From Oikopleura dioica (lineage: Eukaryota; Chordata; Appendicularia; Copelata; Oikopleuridae), in contig OU015566.1 of the NCBI GenBank assembly GCA_907165135.1, positions 4,280,501-4,344,500 on the forward strand: a DNA stretch of 64,000 bases, in the 5' to 3' direction. Of the stretch, positions 33,114-44,800 are shown piece by piece. The first letter of the stretch is position 1. Every line of letters begins with the position of its first letter. The translations under genes and the position numbers were made by a program. Under the pieces are notes generated by a model. That model made no database searches, was not told the origin of the DNA, and saw only the letters and a program-made list of their open reading frames with translations.

Positions 33114-33291
33114 AAAATTCTGCGTTAATTTTTCTGCTCATTCGGGCTTATTTACGAGCTGTCGAATGGCCCCAAATTTCTCGCCTAATCGCCTCTCAAA
33201 GTATTTTCTTTTCAGAAATTTATCGATTTTGCATGAAGAAGAGAAAAAGGTTGAAAACTGAAATTTTTGCTCGATTTCGACGATAGAAGAT

Positions 33292-35423
33292 ATGCTCATC
33301 AGACGACTGGCAGTGAAATATGGACAGCTCTTTTTGGGAATTTTCTTTGGAATCGCAGGAAGAGTATTTTTATTAATTTTTTTCATGAATGAATTTGATT
33401 ATTTAAAACTTCATCAAAGCCAGCAAATTCTTCACCACTTCTTCAAAATCGTCTTCACACAACGCCGAAGAAGCTCCCAACTACTCCAAGCTGCCAATTT
33501 TAATCAACGGTGAAGCTGAGAATCAAATAATCGGCATCAGAAATGACGAAAGCGATGAGGTCTATTTCCCATGGATCTGGGTCAAGTCGTTTTTTGATGT
33601 CTTTGGCGATTTCGGCGGCGAGAAAGACCAGTTTGTCTTCAAAAATAGCTACAGGTTCGACTTTCTCCACCCAAAAAAAATTAAACTACTTGTGTTAGCG
33701 AAATGAACTACAAAGGTGACAAAGAATACACCCCGAACTCGTCCTTCATGACTTTCGAAAACTACCGCGTCGAGTCCCGAGAGCGAGTGAAACTCATTTC
33801 CGGCGTCGAAGGTAAAAAGCTGACAAATGAATGATTTGAAATCCGATTTTCCATCAGGTGTTCCGTTTTCGACACAGTGGAGCCCGGAAGGATACTTTTA
33901 CCCGGTTCAAATCGCGCAATACGGACTGGCAGCGTACTCGAGGAACGTCACAACGAGTAGCTATGATTCGCAATCCTACACTCCTTCTGTAAGTTTTAAC
34001 TCTTCATGGTAGTGGGGGATGGAGTAGTCGACCGCTTCCCAGGAGGACTAACCTTCTGTCCCGATTCGGGACTCCCGAAACCCGGACAGATTCCCCCTCC
34101 TCTCTTTTGTCCCCCTTTCAACCAACTTTCTTAGTGCGGCTCTAAATTTGAACAGGACCTCGACCCACCCTGTTCAATCAGCACTTTCCAGAAACATTCC
34201 AACAGCTATCTCACCGTCTGTTACGAACAACTGCTTCCAGGATCGTCGATAATCGTCGATCACAGTCCGCGTATTTCCACTTCTGACTCGAAGGAGCGAA
34301 CAGGAAGAGTCGAAATTCATTACATCGCGAATAAAGTGCCAGAAGAAGTTCCAATGATCGAAAAACACGAGAAACGGGGCTACGCGGCGCTGATTGTGAT
34401 TGGAATCGGGGAAAGAAATGAACCAGGTAAAGATCTTCTCGATTTCAATGATAATTCAAGTCATTCTTTAGGCTGTATTTCACGAGACATCCTCAACGAC
34501 GCCCTGAAAGGTCTCGGAAAACGAAATCAAAAATCTGTCCGTCGATTTCGCGGGAAAATGGACAGAATCAACTCGATTCGCTTCGAAAGAGAGGGAATTA
34601 TCAAATCTGTTAAACTGGCGAAAACTGGATATTTGGAAGAATTCAAGAACGCAGCTATTTGGCTCAGAGATCATCAGACGGAAAATGGGACCTGGCCGAT
34701 AGATGTTGGCAAAGAAAGGGTTGATTATCCCGATGTAAGTAAAGTTGCTTTTCAACAAAGAAAAACGCTCTTTTCAGCTGGTTCCTGGCTGGACATCAGC
34801 GATGGCACAGGGGCATGGGATTTCGATGATGGTCCGCGCGGCCAACTCTCTCAACGACCCGTCTTTTTGGGTTTCCGCTGGGAAGGCTTTGGAACCCTTC
34901 AAGAAGCGGCCAAAAGACAAAGGTGTTCGAAACCTGGTCTTCGACAAACACGTCTGGTACGAGGAATATCCATTTGAAGACGGCTTGTTTGTGCTCAACG
35001 GATTTATTTACTCGCTAATCGGGCTGTACGACCTGGCGGAGAGTGAAAACGCACCGCCGACGTTGAAATTTGAGGCTTCGACGCTTTTTGAGGAAGGATT
35101 GCTCTCGCTGAAGGTGTGTTTCTGAAGATTTGAACGCGACAAATATCATTTTGTTCCATTTTCAGACGCTTTTGCCGCTTTTCGACGCTGGAAAAGGATC
35201 CTTCTACGATCTCGGTCACGTGGTCAAGAAGACAAGCCCGAATCTAGCTCGCTGGGATTATCATACAGTTCATGTTCAACAGTTGCGCTTGCTCAACTCT
35301 TTTCTGGTCGGTTTCTAGCTCCTTTTTATTGAAAACGAGGATTTTCAGGACGACCCAGTTATTGAATCATTCGCTCTGCGCTGGGAAGAGTACACGAAAG
35401 GAAACTACGCTTCACACAATTAA
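33292..35423 (+). CDS. GLCE: D-glucuronyl C5-epimerase (heparan sulfate)
   Basis: Golgi enzyme converting D-glucuronate to L-iduronate in N-sulfated heparan chains. Exons: ~33292-33654 (start uncertain), 33699-33811, 33858-33988, 34135-34426, 34472-34734, 34778-35113, 35166-35306, 35349-35423; every junction from 33654 on is in phase. Diagnostic segments: [75 protein letters not shown] and the ending [12 protein letters not shown]. The N-terminus [19 protein letters not shown] gives a Golgi-type signal anchor, but it is in a different frame from the catalytic part; no intron restores the frame, so a one-base indel or an unseen splice lies between ~33360 and 33420. Confidence 0.88.
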
Positions 35424-35437
35424 AATACCCTGTTTTC

Positions 35438-35977
35438 GGAAGGGTTCCTCTCGTGGTCATTTCGAGAAATGTTCCTCTCGTGGTCATGCACCTCTCGTGG
35501 TCATATTCCTCTCGTGGTCACGACGTAGAGACTTGCGATCACGGAGCATTTTGATGATAAGTTGGGTCTCCAAGCATTTTTTCAAGGATACTATGAGAAG
35601 GTCAATTTGATTGAGTTAAATTTTCAATAATTTCAAATAAAAATATGTTTATTTATTTGCACAAACCAGAAGAAATTCTCTTTAGAATAAGAGGCAAACG
35701 TATGAGAGATCTATAATTATCTTTCTTAGGTTTTTCGATTAAAAAAATTGTTTTCATCAATTCATCTCGATTTTTATTCATTTAAAAACTTAATTTATGA
35801 CCTCTTATTATAAATATATAAAGCGTGTGAGCACTATCTTTGAGGAAATTCGGGGGAAATTGGGAGACCCTAAGTTTCATAAGCCGGTGAGTAATGACCA
35901 CGAGAGGAATATGACCACGAGAGGTGCATGACCACGAGAGGAACATTTCTCGAAATGACCACGAGAGGAACCCTTCC
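35438..35977. mobile_element. inverted-repeat element with tandem CCTCTCGTGGTCAT ends, 9-bp duplication
   Basis: Terminal inverted repeats of ~85 bp, seemingly perfect for 78 bp. Each consists of four spaced copies of CCTCTCGTGGTCA (left 35438-35521, right 35894-35977). Flanked by an exact 9-bp duplication CCTGTTTTC (35429-35437 and 35978-35986). The ~370-bp centre is AT-rich and non-coding. It inserted just after the GLCE stop codon, in what must be the 3' UTR. Its structure resembles the element at 32246-33113 (9-bp duplication, tandem motifs in the arms), but the sequences are unrelated. Confidence 0.8.
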
Positions 35978-36441
35978 CCTGTTTTCTTTACTTCTGTATA
36001 TTTAGAATTGTACTTCAAAGATGAAATGTTTTCCTGTCTTAGTGCGTTACCTCAGTTTTTGTGTAAAGAAACGCCTGCCATCTGTCCTGCCTTCTTCAAG
36101 AGCTTCTCATGCTAGAGATTTTAAATAAACGATATTATTTCAAAAAGAAACTTGTGCCTGCTTGTTTTTATTGAAACTCAAGCAACTTTTTCTGAAACAA
36201 AATATTCAGGAATTCAAAGAAAAATACAGTTATTTAGGGCATTTGCAGTTCTTTGATTTCAAATTAGAATTTATTTGAAAATTATAGATTTTCAAATTTC
36301 CTTCCACAAGAATTCGTTCCGCTGTAATTTCCTAATTGCATAATCAAAACAACCAACGAGCCGTCAAAAATGTTCAACTCACTGAGAAAAAAACGTAACC
36401 CAGTAACTTTCGCTAATAGAGCGGAAAGCTTCTCTCGTCTG

Positions 36442-36448
36442 TATAAAA
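36442..36448 (+). promoter_or_regulatory. TATA box of the kringle-ZP gene
   Basis: TATAAAA 50 bp upstream of the ATG at 36492, followed by a GCGCATC sequence where initiation would fall. The secreted-protein genes at 48256 and 59994 have the same arrangement. Confidence 0.55.
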
Positions 36449-36491
36449 AGAGACGATAGCGCATCTTTCAAGAGCAAATTTGCAAGGAAAA

Positions 36492-38159
36492 ATGAAATTA
36501 CTTCTATTTTCAACCTTTTCTCAATCTTTCGGGATCGAGTTAGATTTGACTTGTGAGCAGAGAACGACAATTTCCGGCTTAACTTGTCAGCATTGGTCCT
36601 CTCAAACGCCCCATCCTCACGAGTTTTCGCCAGATGTAACCTCAAAATATTCGATTCCAGATGACAACATCTGCCTATCACTTCATTTTGACGAGCCCTG
36701 GTGCTTTACTACTGACGAGAATGTCCGATGGGAAGCCTGCTTTCCCTGCGAATCAGATTCTGATGAATCATCAACTGAAGTGCCTCCTGGAACAACGGAT
36801 CTCCCTCAAACTACTGAAGCATCAACACAGGTTCCGACGACAATAATGACCCGACCAGCGATTCAATGTGAAGATCCGGCAGTTACAGTGGATGATTCAT
36901 GCGTTCAGGAATAGTCCTTGAAAAGAGCTTTTGGCCCTATCTCAGGTTTTCTTTTGGAAAATCAACAAGGACTCCTTTAAAGATAACCTCGACAAAAGAA
37001 CTCTTTGCAATGTCTTCCGGCACCGATATTTCTCTTTCATTCACGATCCCTGGAGACCTGTTTTCTTCCTCCGCATCTGTTTTGATTGAATTTCCGGGAA
37101 CAGTGCACAATGTCGACTTTTTCGGAATTTCTGGCGCCGAGGCGCAACGATTCGATTTCAAGCGCTTTCACATTCTCCTCTCGGACGACTTCGATTCTGA
37201 GAGTGAAGTTGAAATCATCGGCTTTCTCGCTGGTTCAAACACTGATGGCGAAGAAATTCATGTCTGCGCCTCTGGCGGAAATTTCAAAGAAAGCTGCTCT
37301 TCCGAAGAGTCGGAGGACCAAAATCCCTGTCTAACAGAATGCTGGACTTATGATGACAACTCGGGGAGCTGCTTTGTTTCGCCCGATTTCGTCTCTGTCA
37401 GCTGTGGGCTGGCGAGTTTGAGTGTCGAATATGATGCCTGTGTTTTTCCGGAGAATTATGATAGCTGGAGCTTGGATGGTTTTTCATCAAGGTTAGTTTT
37501 TTTCTTTACAAGTTATGAATTTTCTTATTCAGAATTCTTTGCGGTGGAAACTCAGACACAGTTTTGTCGAAGAACTTGACCTTCTCGGAAGGAATCGACT
37601 GCGGCTTTGAACCATTTGAGACAGAAGAAACCCTCGGGCTGCGAAATACAGTCGAGGCTTTTCATCAATGGGACTCGGAGGATATTCTGAATCTCGGAGA
37701 AGTGAACTGCGAATACTCGAGAAATTTGATCATCAAAGACGATATACACAAGCAGCTCGAGACGAATAATTATACAATCGATCCGGAAACGATTCACAAT
37801 TTTGCAACGAATTTGCGGCTGACTCCGTCGAAGAATGAAGTCGCTATTGGCGAGATGGTCACTTTCGCTCTTGAGAATTTGGGAGAAGAGCTTTTCTTTG
37901 ACTATCATTTTACCAGCTGTTCTGGAGGTAAGGAAACACCAGATCGATACGACCAAAGGCCTTTTTAGAGTGTCAAACGAGCCAATACGAGTTCTTCAAC
38001 TTTGAAAATCCATGCGTCGAAAGCGTCATCAACTTTTCCCTTTTATCGCCCATTTCATTCGAGCTTCAACACTTTGTTTTTGTCAATTGCGACTCGTTAA
38101 CTGTTGCTTGCGTCGTTCAACTTTGCGTTGATCAATGCCCACAAGTTGAAACTTGCTGA
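36492..38159 (+). CDS. secreted kringle + zona-pellucida-like domain protein
   Basis: Exons 36492-36902, 36983-37491, 37533-37927, 37969-38159; phases 0, 2, 1; 501 residues. A signal peptide (MKLLLFSTFSQSFG) is followed by one kringle (residues ~19-90: RTTISGLTCQHWSSQTPH, then PWCFTTDENVRWEAC), with the six cysteines and the WCFTTD/RWE signature. A Ser/Thr/Pro linker (EVPPGTTDLPQTTEAST) follows, then a ~370-residue Cys-containing beta-rich region whose C-terminal half has ZP-like features (CGGNSDTVL, VNCEYSRNLI, ECQTSQYEFF, VVQLCVDQCPQ). Kringles bind proteins or lysines; ZP modules polymerise into extracellular matrices. The ZP assignment is weaker than the kringle. No C-terminal membrane anchor or clear furin site is visible. 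The acceptor of intron 1 was chosen by phase. Confidence 0.65.
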
Positions 38160-38813
38160 AACGAAAAAATTATAATAAAAAAATAATGCCCGATGGCTAA
38201 AAATAAAGCACTGTGAGCAGGCTGAAAATTCATGAAATTGCAAAAAAAAGAAGGGTTTTTTTCCATTTTCAAACCTAGTTGACTTGCCAAGTGGTGTCAT
38301 TTTTTGAATGCAGAACTTCTATTAACGAAACGCTTCTTGACATGTTATTGCTTCTCTTGAATTCCACGCTTTGGTCAGTTTAGTTTTCCGTTCCTAATCG
38401 ATCCGACGAAAGAATAATTCGGAAAACATGACTTAACACCTGAGCCAAAGAATTTTGTTCAAAAATTTTGTGACTTGTAGCTTAGAAGCGGCGTTATTTA
38501 GCGCTCAAAAGGACACGTGTTCTGTCTATTATTTCAAAATTTATTCATAGAAAATTAAAAAAAATTTGAAATTTAACTTTTCGAATGTTCTCGAAGAATT
38601 CGATCCTTTTGAATCCGTCCAGAGCCGTTAGCATCTCAAGCTCATTTATCCGAGGGCCCGTTTTTTAAATAAAAGTTGCGCAAGAAGCTATCTTTCAGCG
38701 TTCACTCACTACGTCAATAAAACGAGCACGAGGAGAAACAATAGTTCGGAAAAGCCTTTATTTCGCCACAATTTACGGGAGACATTTAAAGAGATCATCA
38801 TTTCCAAAGAAAT

Positions 38814-41800
38814 ATGCCACAAGAGATTGACTTTTTCTCGTTATTACACGACTCGGAAATTGCAACAGATAAGAATGAAAATGAAGACGAAGAGAATTTT
38901 CCAGGTTTGAACATAGGGCATTTTTAATGGAAAATTTCCTTAAGGGTGTCCCTAAGTTAACGATGATCGTCCCCTTTTAACAGTTTTTGCATCTCAAATA
39001 CCTGTCTCTATAACTGCACTATCGACAAAACTGTTAAAATAGGGGACGATCTTCGTTAATTTTTGGATACCCTTAAGAAAATTTTCCATTAAAATACCCT
39101 AAAAGAGGGACTGTATTTGCGAGTTTTTCCGGAGGAATGGAGTCTATTCTTTTTTTGAAAAAGCGGAAATTTGACTCAAAAAAGTCGACTTAGAACTGGG
39201 GTCGGCAACTTGCCAAGGAATTTCGTGGCAAGACAAGGCAAGGCAAGTTACTTGCCATGGCAAGTTGATGGCAAGGCAAGTACTTGCCATGGCAAGCTAG
39301 GAAAATGGCAAGTTCTGGCATGGACATTTTTTTTGTTTATGTTCGAATTTAAGACAAGTTTTGTTTATGATATAGAAATATATATTGTATTTGCTTACAA
39401 AAATAGATATATGAAAATCTTATAAATTATTCATTCTTGATCGCCTCTTTGAATTCTTCGCTTGTGGAAAACTTGATCATGTTTTCTATCGTCTCTGTCT
39501 TCAAACTTGATCTTTCCTTGGACATAAAAATAGATGATTTCGAAAACACCCTCTCCAGTGCACTGCTTGAATCCATACTTCCTCGAAAAAGCTAAATATC
39601 ATAAGAAGTATATATCTAGGGATCGAACGCAAATCACCACCGGGGCACCCAAAAATTTTTTTTCTGAACTTATGAATGAAAAAATGGGTTTTGAGACTCA
39701 GGCTTTTCAGATATGAATTTTAAATTTTCATAGGTGCTGTAGTTTTTGAGTTATCACTCTTTGAAAAATAAAGAGAGAAGAAGAAAAGAGCCAATTAGAT
39801 GCGCGCAGCGCGGAGAAGTGTCACGCAAAGGGTGGCGCTCCGGGGCGAGAAGCTTTTGCCGCGACGCGTTTCGAGTTTTCGCTGCGAGTGAGCCCGCGCT
39901 CTAACCAATAGAAAATCGAAAAAAGAATGACCAGCGAGGATTCGAACCCGCCTCGCTAAGAAAGCTTGATCCTGCCAGATACCAACTGAGCCAACAACAC
40001 TTGATGTTGATATCCAATATGGATGGGATTGAATAAATTTTCTGAATGAAAAAACTAAAATTCAATTAGTAAAATTTTCAGTAACCCGTTATTATAACTT
40101 TATTTTTTTACTTTCAAGCTTCAAAGCAAGGCCAATCATTTGAATAAAGATACAGTTTTTACGTTTTTTTAGTTCTAGTCCATATTTGCCGCGTATTTAT
40201 GTCTTCTTATTTCACTTTCTTTGATAGTCAAAAAGAATTTCCGATTATGGACTTGCTATCGATTCTATTCAAGTTTTTTTTTTGCAGAAAAACACAGAAG
40301 CTTTTCTGAATGAATTCCTTGATCAGTAAATGAATCTTGAAAGGTCAAAGTTCTTTGACGAGCTACCTTCGGTGACTTATCAAGAGCTTCAAGTTTCCTT
40401 GTTCAACGAGTCATTGGACAAGGCACAGGTTTAATTCTCCGCGGATCTGTTGATGACTCTTGACAACGAAGAAACGGATGAATCAAGCGAGACAGAAAGG
40501 AGCAGTATCATCACAGCGAATATCGAAATAATCGCTAGGATTTGATACCTCAAGCCGATGGATATTCTCACCACGCTCATTCCAAATCTCAAATTTAGAG
40601 TTTCAATTTGCAATGCGAGTATCATAGCCACATTTTCTTTTATATCAATTTGAATTTTTATTTAAAAGAGAAATATTCAAAAACAGACAATATTCTTTTC
40701 TTCTTTTTCAAAAAATAAAAAGGAACGCATCTTATTTTCAAAAATATTTGTTTTTTGAAATGGCTGATTCAGGCCACAATGGACATTTCTAGGTAGTTTT
40801 GAGAAAATTTCGTTAGCCAAGGAGATAATGGTGCGCCATTGAAATTGACTTAAAAAAATGAAAATTACACCCTTGTTATTTCGGAACATTTATTCATCAG
40901 TTTTAAACAGGGCTGGCAAATTAGGGTCCCGCAAGCCGCACTAATTTGAGTTAGAACCCTATTGTTAGAACCCTAACTCTCAGGTTGGAAAAGCCGCTAA
41001 AATCGTCCTAAAAGAGACGCGCGCTTATTGGTCCGCAAATCATGGCGGGTCATTCGTTTTTCTTATCCATTCAGCTCCATTCTTTTTTCAATCTTCAACC
41101 AATTTGTCCTCCGCGCCTGGTGGGAAGCGCGCGCCGATAGGATGATGAAAAAGAGCCTCCTAAATAGTGCGGTTAGGGCGGCGATTCAGTCCTAATAGAC
41201 GAAAAAATATCAAGGAAAAAAATAGGACGGGTAGGACGGGGATGCCGCACTAATTCGCACTAATTTTGAGTTAGAACCCTAACAATTTTTCGGTAGTGCG
41301 GCACTGGGCTTGACACCGCCTTGATTGAATGAACTGATGATGGCACTGGGCTCGACGCCGCCGTAAATGAATGAACTGATGATGGCATTGGGCTTGAAGC
41401 CGCCTTGATTGAATGAACTGATGATGGTACTGGGCTCGACGCCGCAGTAAATGAATGAGCTGATGATGGCACTGGGCTTTACGCCGCCGTAAATGAATGA
41501 ACTGTTGATGGCACTGGGCTTGACGCCGCCTTGATTGAATGAACTGATGATGGCACTGGGCTTGACGCCGCCTTGATTGAATGAACTGATGATGGTACTG
41601 GGCTTGAAGCCGCCTTGATTGAATGAACTGATGATGGCACTTGGCTTGAAGTCGCTTTGATTGAATGAACTGATGATGGTCCTGGGCTTGAAGCCGCCTT
41701 GATTGAATGAACTGATGATGGAACTGGGCTTGACACCGCCTTGATTGAATGAACTGATGATGGCACTGGGCTCGACGCCGCCGTAAATGAATGAACTGAT

Positions 41801-44800
41801 GATGGCATTGGGCTTGAAGCCGCCTTGATTGAATGAACTGATGATGGCACTGGGCTTGACGCCGCCTTGATTGAATGAACTGATGATGTTACTGGGCTTG
41901 AAGCCGCCTGGATTGAATGAACTGATGATTGCACTTGGCTTGAAGTCGCTTTGATTGAATGAACTGATGATGGTCCTGGGCTTGAAGCCGCCTTGATTGA
42001 ATGAACTGATGATGGCACTGGGCTTGACACCGCCTTGATTGAATGAACTGATGATGGCACTGGGCTCGACGCCGCCGTAAATGAATGAACTGATGATGGC
42101 ATTGGGCTTGAAGCCGCCTTGATTGAATGAACTGATGATGGCACTGGGCTTGACGCCGCCTTGATTGAATGAACTGATGATGTTACTGGGCTTGAAGCCG
42201 CCTGGATTGAATGAACTGATGATTGCACTTGGCTTGAAGTCGCTTTGATTGAATGAACTGATGATGGTACTGGGCTTGAAGCCGCCTTGATTGAATGAAC
42301 TGATGATGGCACTGGGCTTGATGCCGCTGTAAATGAATGAACTGATGATGGCACTGGGCTTGACGCCGCCTTGATTGAATGAACTGATGATGGCACTGGG
42401 CTTGAAGCCGCCTTGATTGAATGAACTGATGATGGCACTGGGCTTGACGCCGCCTTGATTGAATGAACTGATGATGGAACTGGGCTCGACGCTGCCGTAA
42501 ATGAATGAACTGATGATGGAACTGGGCTCGACGCCGCCGTAAATGAATGAACTGATGATGGCACTGGGCTCGACGCCGCCGTAAATGAATGAACTGATGA
42601 TGGCACTGGGCTTGACGCCGCCTTGATTGAATGAACTGATGATGGCACTTGGCTTGAACCCACCTTGATTGAATGAACTGATGATGGTACTGGGCTTGAA
42701 GCCGCCTTGATTGAATGAACTGATGATGGCACTGGGCTTGACGCCGCTGTATATGAATGAACTGATGATGGCACTGGGCTTGACACCGCCTTGATTGAAT
42801 GAACTGATGATGTCACTGGGCTCGACGCCGCCGTAAATGAATGAACTGATGATGGCATTGGGCTTGAAGCCGCCTTGATTGAATGAACTGATGATGGCAC
42901 TGGGCTTGACGCCGCCTTGATTGAATGAACTGATGATGGTACTGGGCTTGAAGCCGCCTTGATTGAATGAACTGATGATAGCACTTGGCTTGAAGTCGCT
43001 TTGATTGAATGAACTGATGATGGTCCTGGGCTTGAAGCCGCCTTGATTGAATGAACTGATGATGGTACTGGGCTTGAAGTCGCTTTGATTGAATGAACTG
43101 ATGATGGCACTGGGCTTGACACCGCCTTGATTGAATGAACTGATGATGGCACTGGGCTCGACGCCGCCTTGATTGAATGAACTGATGATGGCACTGGGCT
43201 GGACGCCGCCGTAAATGAATGAACTGATGATGGGACTGGGCTTGAAGCCGCCTTGATTGAATTTAATGATCATGGCACTAGGCTTGACGCCGCCGTTGGC
43301 GGTTACTCGGCTGCTGATTGGCTTGTCAACCAAGGCCAGGTTTCTGATTGGTTGAAAATTTTCAAGCAAAATTTGTCGAAATTTTTTGTCGACCAAATTT
43401 TGATTTTTTTTTCGAAAAAAGGATGAGAATCGATTTTTCTCAAATTTATCAGTCCAGGGCACTATGTGAAAAGGCAATTCACATGATTGGAATTTTCAAA
43501 ATCGTACATTTCATGGATCGTATTTGTCGCAGAAAATAGCCGAAAATGACCAAAAATCGGAAAATGATTACTCGAAAAAACCAAAAAACAAGATTTCAGC
43601 TTCTCTTTGACGCTAAATTACGATAGTTTTTCCGCCAAATAATTTTTTTCAGACCTAGTTGCCCACATTATTTCAAGCCTTTTTAACCCATTTTCGATTA
43701 GAAAAAGGAAGATTTTTCGGAAAAATTTGCGCTTATTTTGTCAAAAGAAGTCTGATTCTCGACCAACACCCCCTTAAAACTGATCCATTTGTACGTGAAA
43801 ACATTTGGACAAATTCGCCAAAAATGGCCAATTTCGAAAAAACATTGGAGACCCCCTTAATCGAGAAAAATATTTTAATAATAAGATGCGTTCCTGCTTC
43901 TTGGGTCGGTGGATGTCGGAAATCGTTCTTGAGGATTGAAAAGGAAGAAAAATCAGGTGGAGTTGTTTTTGCGTCATCATCATCATGAGAGCGAGAGAGT
44001 TGTCGGTGGAGTTGTCATCTGAATGGACAGGCTTCGAAATTGCGCATAAAAACCAGCATCATTTGACATCGTTGATATGCCTGAAGCTTCATGTAAGCAC
44101 ACTTCCTGACTGAAGCTTACTGACCTTGTGATTGCTCGGATTCTTGTGCTCGATTTTCAACAAATTCCTTGACGGTGGTGTTCCTTGATACGGCTTGAAT
44201 CGCTGACCAAGTTGACATGCGAAGAAGCAGACTCATGAGGTTTGAAACGCTAGAATGATTTGTCAAATACAGTTAAATCAATCAAAAGATAGTACCTGTC
44301 GAATTATCCTCTATCAGTACATGTAGGAAGCACCACGATGATAGTATTTCATCAAAAATTTGTTTTTTTTCTCTATATTTTTCGATTCTGAATGGAAAGA
44401 AGCAAAAAGAAACATTTTGCCGGCATTTCTATTCATCTAGAGAAAATCTGCTAGTTTATCTGTTATTACTGTCTTGAAGACAGCAAAGTTCTAACAATTA
44501 TTCTGTCTTCAAGACGACAAAAATAAAAGAAGCGAAGATAAATATTTGATATGTAGGTACAAGAAGAAATGTCCTCATCAGTTGTGCCTCATGGTGCGGT
44601 GGTACCGTACTAGGCCATGGCCCGCTGATCTCGAGTTCGAATCCCGCTCCAAGCATTTTTTTTTGCGTTTTTTAAGGGCGCTGAACGAATGAGTCATACT
44701 TGCGAAGTACAAAAAACGCAAGCGCAGCCACGCGCCGTCGATTTTGAATATTTTTTCTTCGAAAATCCCCTTTTCCAATGCTCATTAACCTGCTATTATT

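Noticed and set aside
41479..43194. 571-codon minus-strand ORF (SSVHSIKAASSP repeats) as a gene
   Set aside because: It is the second open frame of the same triplet-register minisatellite; length alone is not evidence.
41306..43265. CRISPR-like array
   Set aside because: Units are contiguous 42-bp tandem repeats with point variants; there are no unique spacers, and the surrounding genes are animal with introns.
43659..43988. 109-codon plus ORF upstream of the minisatellite
   Set aside because: AT-rich, Lys/Phe-heavy composition typical of chance ORFs here; no splice or promoter support.
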